Source: Bacillota bacterium
GTDB taxonomy: Bacteria; Bacillota; Clostridia; Oscillospirales; Ruminococcaceae
NCBI GenBank assembly: GCA_023396215.1
Contig: JAEWWW010000124.1
Location: 1 to 8,294, forward strand
Reading direction: 5' to 3'
Length of the DNA: 8,294 nucleotides
A program made the position numbers and the translations under genes. Numbering within the stretch: the stretch's first letter is position 1; the number at the start of each line of letters is the position of its first letter. Shown one piece after another: positions 6,476 through 8,294 of this stretch. The notes under the pieces are model-generated. The model saw only the letters and a list, made by a program, of their open reading frames with translations, ran no database searches and was not told where the DNA came from.

Positions 6476-6625
6476 TTTCTGAAAATGGAAAACCGAGGAG
6501 AAATTCGCTGAAAACAGATGGATGCAAGGCAAAAAGCGCAGGAATACTTGATGTATTCCGAGCATTTTTAACGCAGCAAACGCTGTTTTCAGTAGAATCT
6601 GCCAAGAGTTTGAAGTTTTCAGAAA
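6476..6625. repeat. 150-bp imperfect palindromic element between kinase and regulator genes
   Basis: The ends TTTCTGAAAA (6476-6485) and TTTTCAGAAA (6616-6625) are perfect inverted repeats. A second nested pair is ATTCGCTGAAAACAG (6503-6517) / CTGTTTTCAGTAGAAT (6583-6598), with one bulged A and one G-T pair. The centre is GGAATAC-TTGAT-GTATTCC (6541-6559), flanked by A-rich and T-rich arms (AAAAAGC / GCATTTTT). No gene is convincing inside it. The design resembles a MITE or large intergenic palindrome; I recall similar GGAATAC-centred repeats in clostridia but cannot verify this. Confidence 0.7.
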
Positions 6626-6627
6626 GC

Positions 6628-6683
6628 CCCAAAAGTATTCTGGGTTTTGGGCCGCGGGGGCAGGGTGAACACCGCAGGGTGTT
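6628..6683 (-). other. Two small hairpins after the kinase stop codon
   Basis: CCCAAAA (6628-6634) pairs with TTTTGGG (6645-6651), and AACACC (6668-6673) pairs with GGTGTT (6678-6683) with a tetraloop. Neither has a clean T-run on the - strand. They could lower read-through into the regulator gene, but this is weakly supported. Confidence 0.35.
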
Positions 6684-6698
6684 GTGGAAAGGCCGGTA

Positions 6699-8216
6699 TC
6701 ACGCGGGCTCCCCGCCTTTGATGGGCAGTATCAGGGTAAAGCAGGTTTCGCTGCCGGTGCAGGTAATCTCCATGACATCCCACACGCCGAAAAAGAGGCG
6801 CAGCCTTTTCAGCACATTTTTGATGCCGATGCCGGTGGTGTGGCCCTTGAGGGGGGCGGTTTTGGGCGGTTCGGCGCTGGGCGCACCGGTTTTGCCCTGC
6901 AATAGCTGCTGTATCCGCTCCTGAGACATGCCCCGCCCGCTGTCGCAGACGGTGACCCGGGCACAGTCGCCCTCTCCCCTGACCCGCACCGAGATGGTGC
7001 CCCCCTCCTCAAGCTGGCTGATGCCGTGGATGTAGGCGTTTTCCACAAGAGGCTGCAGGGTCATGCGGGGCACGGCGAGGTTCATCAGCCCGGGGTCGTC
7101 CCCCACATCCAGCTCGAACCGCACCGCGTCGCCAAACCGGGTTTTCAGCAGGTACATATAGGAGGACACGTTCTCTATTTCTTCGCCTAGGGTGGCGTCG
7201 GTATCCAGCCCGCGCAGGTTGTAGCGGAATATATCGGCGGCATTTTCAAGATAGGAGCAGGTGATGTTATCCCCCTGCATCATGGCAATCTTGGCGCCGA
7301 TGTTGATGGTGTTAAAGATAAAATGAGGGTTGACCTGCGACTGCAGAGCCAGCAGCTCGGACTCCCGCAGGGCAGTTTTCATCTTCAGGTTGTTCAGCCG
7401 CTGCTCGTTGAGGATGGCTTCCAGCCGGCGTTTTTCCTGTATCTCGTTGACATATTCCTTGATGTTTATGGCCATGAGGTTAAAAACGCTGTAGAGCAGG
7501 CCGATTTCGCCCCCGCTGGAATCGGGGGCCATGCTGATATCAAAGTTGCCCTCGGAAATCTGGTGGGCGTAGGAGGCGAGGCGGGTAATCGGCTTGGTGA
7601 CCTCGACGCTGAAAACGATGACGGCGGCGGTGATAAAGATGATGACCACCGCGATCAGGAGGTTGTTGAAGAGGGTGGAGCGCTGCACCCGGCTGCTGAT
7701 GTCGCTGAATTTTTCAGAGCTGTCGATGAGGTCGCCGCTCATAATCTCTTCTATGTAGCCCATGATGTAGCCGTTCTGCTTGACCAAATCGGCGTAGCCC
7801 TCGGTGTACTGGTCAAGGTTGCGCCCCCGCTTGGCGTAGACGGTATCTTCGGCCACCTTGAGGTAGTGGTTAATCATATTGGAAACATTCTTGATTTTGA
7901 CCCCTCTGGGGGTGTAGTCGGCGCTGCCAAGCAGGCGGCGGGCGCCCAGACTGATGGCCCCCGAATGGTCGTAGAAGGAGAGCAGGCTCTCTGAGCTGCC
8001 GGTGGAAAGATAGATTTCCAGGTCGTGCTGTATCGCCCCCAGCTCGCGGTAGACGGCGGTGAGCTCGAGGTTTTTGCTGAACATTTCGGCGGTATCCTGC
8101 ATGAGGATGTGGGAGGATACATAGGTATAGACCCCCGCCATCATGGCGGTGACCACCGCAAGCAGGAAGAAGGCAATCAGTTTGGTGCGGTATTTCAGAC
8201 CACGGCTTTGCTGCAC
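6699..8216 (-). CDS. YesM/LytS-type sensor histidine kinase
   Basis: The protein is 505 aa from a GTG start. Layout: TM1 (~13-33), an extracellular sensor region of ~150 residues (34-182), TM2 (~183-204), HAMP (~205-258), a helical linker, then a His_kinase-type domain with QSQVNPHFIFNTIN (phosphoacceptor His298), an N-box PLVENAYIHG (389-398), G1 box DSGRGM (425-430) and G2 box TGIGIKNV (461-468). All expected catalytic motifs are present, so it should be active. It should autophosphorylate and pass phosphate to the YesN-type regulator encoded next. The extracellular region has no domain I recognise and could be the docking surface for a sugar-binding protein, as in LytS with XylFII. The GTG start is supported by GGGGAGGG 7 bases upstream. 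Confidence 0.92.
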   Translation of the reverse strand: MQQSRGLKYRTKLIAFFLLAVVTAMMAGVYTYVSSHILMQDTAEMFSKNLELTAVYRELGAIQHDLEIYLSTGSSESLLSFYDHSGAISLGARRLLGSADYTPRGVKIKNVSNMINHYLKVAEDTVYAKRGRNLDQYTEGYADLVKQNGYIMGYIEEIMSGDLIDSSEKFSDISSRVQRSTLFNNLLIAVVIIFITAAVIVFSVEVTKPITRLASYAHQISEGNFDISMAPDSSGGEIGLLYSVFNLMAINIKEYVNEIQEKRRLEAILNEQRLNNLKMKTALRESELLALQSQVNPHFIFNTINIGAKIAMMQGDNITCSYLENAADIFRYNLRGLDTDATLGEEIENVSSYMYLLKTRFGDAVRFELDVGDDPGLMNLAVPRMTLQPLVENAYIHGISQLEEGGTISVRVRGEGDCARVTVCDSGRGMSQERIQQLLQGKTGAPSAEPPKTAPLKGHTTGIGIKNVLKRLRLFFGVWDVMEITCTGSETCFTLILPIKGGEPA

Positions 8217-8223
8217 GCTGCTA

Positions 8224-8231
8224 CCCTCCCC
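8224..8231 (-). promoter_or_regulatory. Ribosome binding site of the histidine kinase
   Basis: GGGGAGGG on the - strand, 7 bases before the GTG at 8216 and only 2 bases after the stop of the preceding gene. It supports the GTG start and one transcript across both genes. Confidence 0.75.
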
Positions 8232-8233
8232 TT

Positions 8234-8294
8234 TTATCCTATCTCGGCCTCTGCCTTGTAGCTTTCGAGGTTTTGCGCCGTGACGGTGTAGATA
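8234..8294 (-). CDS. C-terminal end of a gene cut by the window edge, possibly a sugar-binding protein
   Basis: Only 19 codons and a TAA stop are visible; the translated tail is IYTVTAQNLESYKAEAEIG. A pattern like VTxxNLESYK near the C-terminus resembles the closing segment of CUT2-type sugar-binding proteins (compare AVTKDNIDD in the XylF-like protein of this operon). It ends 17 bases before the kinase start, so it is probably in the same operon. The family call is tentative because so little is present; the existence of a coding end is better supported than its identity. Confidence 0.45.
   Translation of the reverse strand, partial: IYTVTAQNLESYKAEAEIG

Noticed and set aside
6453..6632. 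N-terminal extension of the response regulator
   Set aside because: It reads through the palindromic element; ATG 6452 has its own RBS and starts the receiver domain.
6453..6698. Separate promoter for the response regulator
   Set aside because: TTG-like -35 candidates on the - strand have no acceptable -10 at 16-18 bases.
7323..7994. 223-aa open frame on the + strand opposite the histidine kinase
   Set aside because: It is antisense to a well-supported kinase and its composition (rich in Val, Gly, His, Asp) is typical of a shadow frame.

Overview
The window looks like a chromosomal piece of a fairly GC-rich Gram-positive Firmicute, most likely a clostridial lineage near Oscillospiraceae/Ruminococcaceae. 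This rests on purine-rich Shine-Dalgarno sites, TTG and GTG starts, a lipoprotein-type sugar-binding protein, a YesM/LytS-type kinase paired with a YesN-type AraC regulator, and hairpin-forming intergenic repeats of a kind I associate with that group. Taxonomy is an inference; there is no rRNA or other marker here.

Left half (1-3451, + strand): three genes in one direction. The first (25-408) encodes a small beta-rich protein. The second (598-1488) ends in a related domain, but that domain follows a stalk of six near-identical 22-residue Thr/Ser-rich repeats. Both resemble what I recall as the DUF6385 family. The third (1640-3451) is a family 2 glycosyltransferase with a long TPR-type C-terminal half. 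Neither small protein has a signal peptide. A repeat-stalk protein with a C-terminal globular domain beside a glycosyltransferase resembles spore-surface glycoprotein loci such as BclA in layout; this is a hypothesis. The two gaps (409-597 and 1489-1639) carry stem-loops, and the second holds a perfect 14-bp inverted repeat plus a GC-rich hairpin just ahead of the glycosyltransferase ribosome binding site.

Middle (3452-3787): a 336-bp gap between convergent genes. It contains several hairpin elements, including two copies of a GTAGGGGCGG-headed repeat, and ends in a large stem-loop that probably terminates transcription from both sides.

Right half (3788-8294, - strand, read right to left): the last 19 codons of a truncated gene whose tail resembles a sugar-binding protein; a two-TM histidine kinase; a YesN-type response regulator; and a XylF-like xylose-binding lipoprotein. 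This matches the parts of the XylFII-LytS-YesN three-component xylose-sensing system of clostridia: binding protein senses sugar outside the cell, the kinase relays it, and the regulator activates sugar uptake genes. No permease or ATPase gene is present in the window. A 150-bp imperfect palindrome sits between the kinase and regulator genes and breaks an otherwise tightly packed operon.
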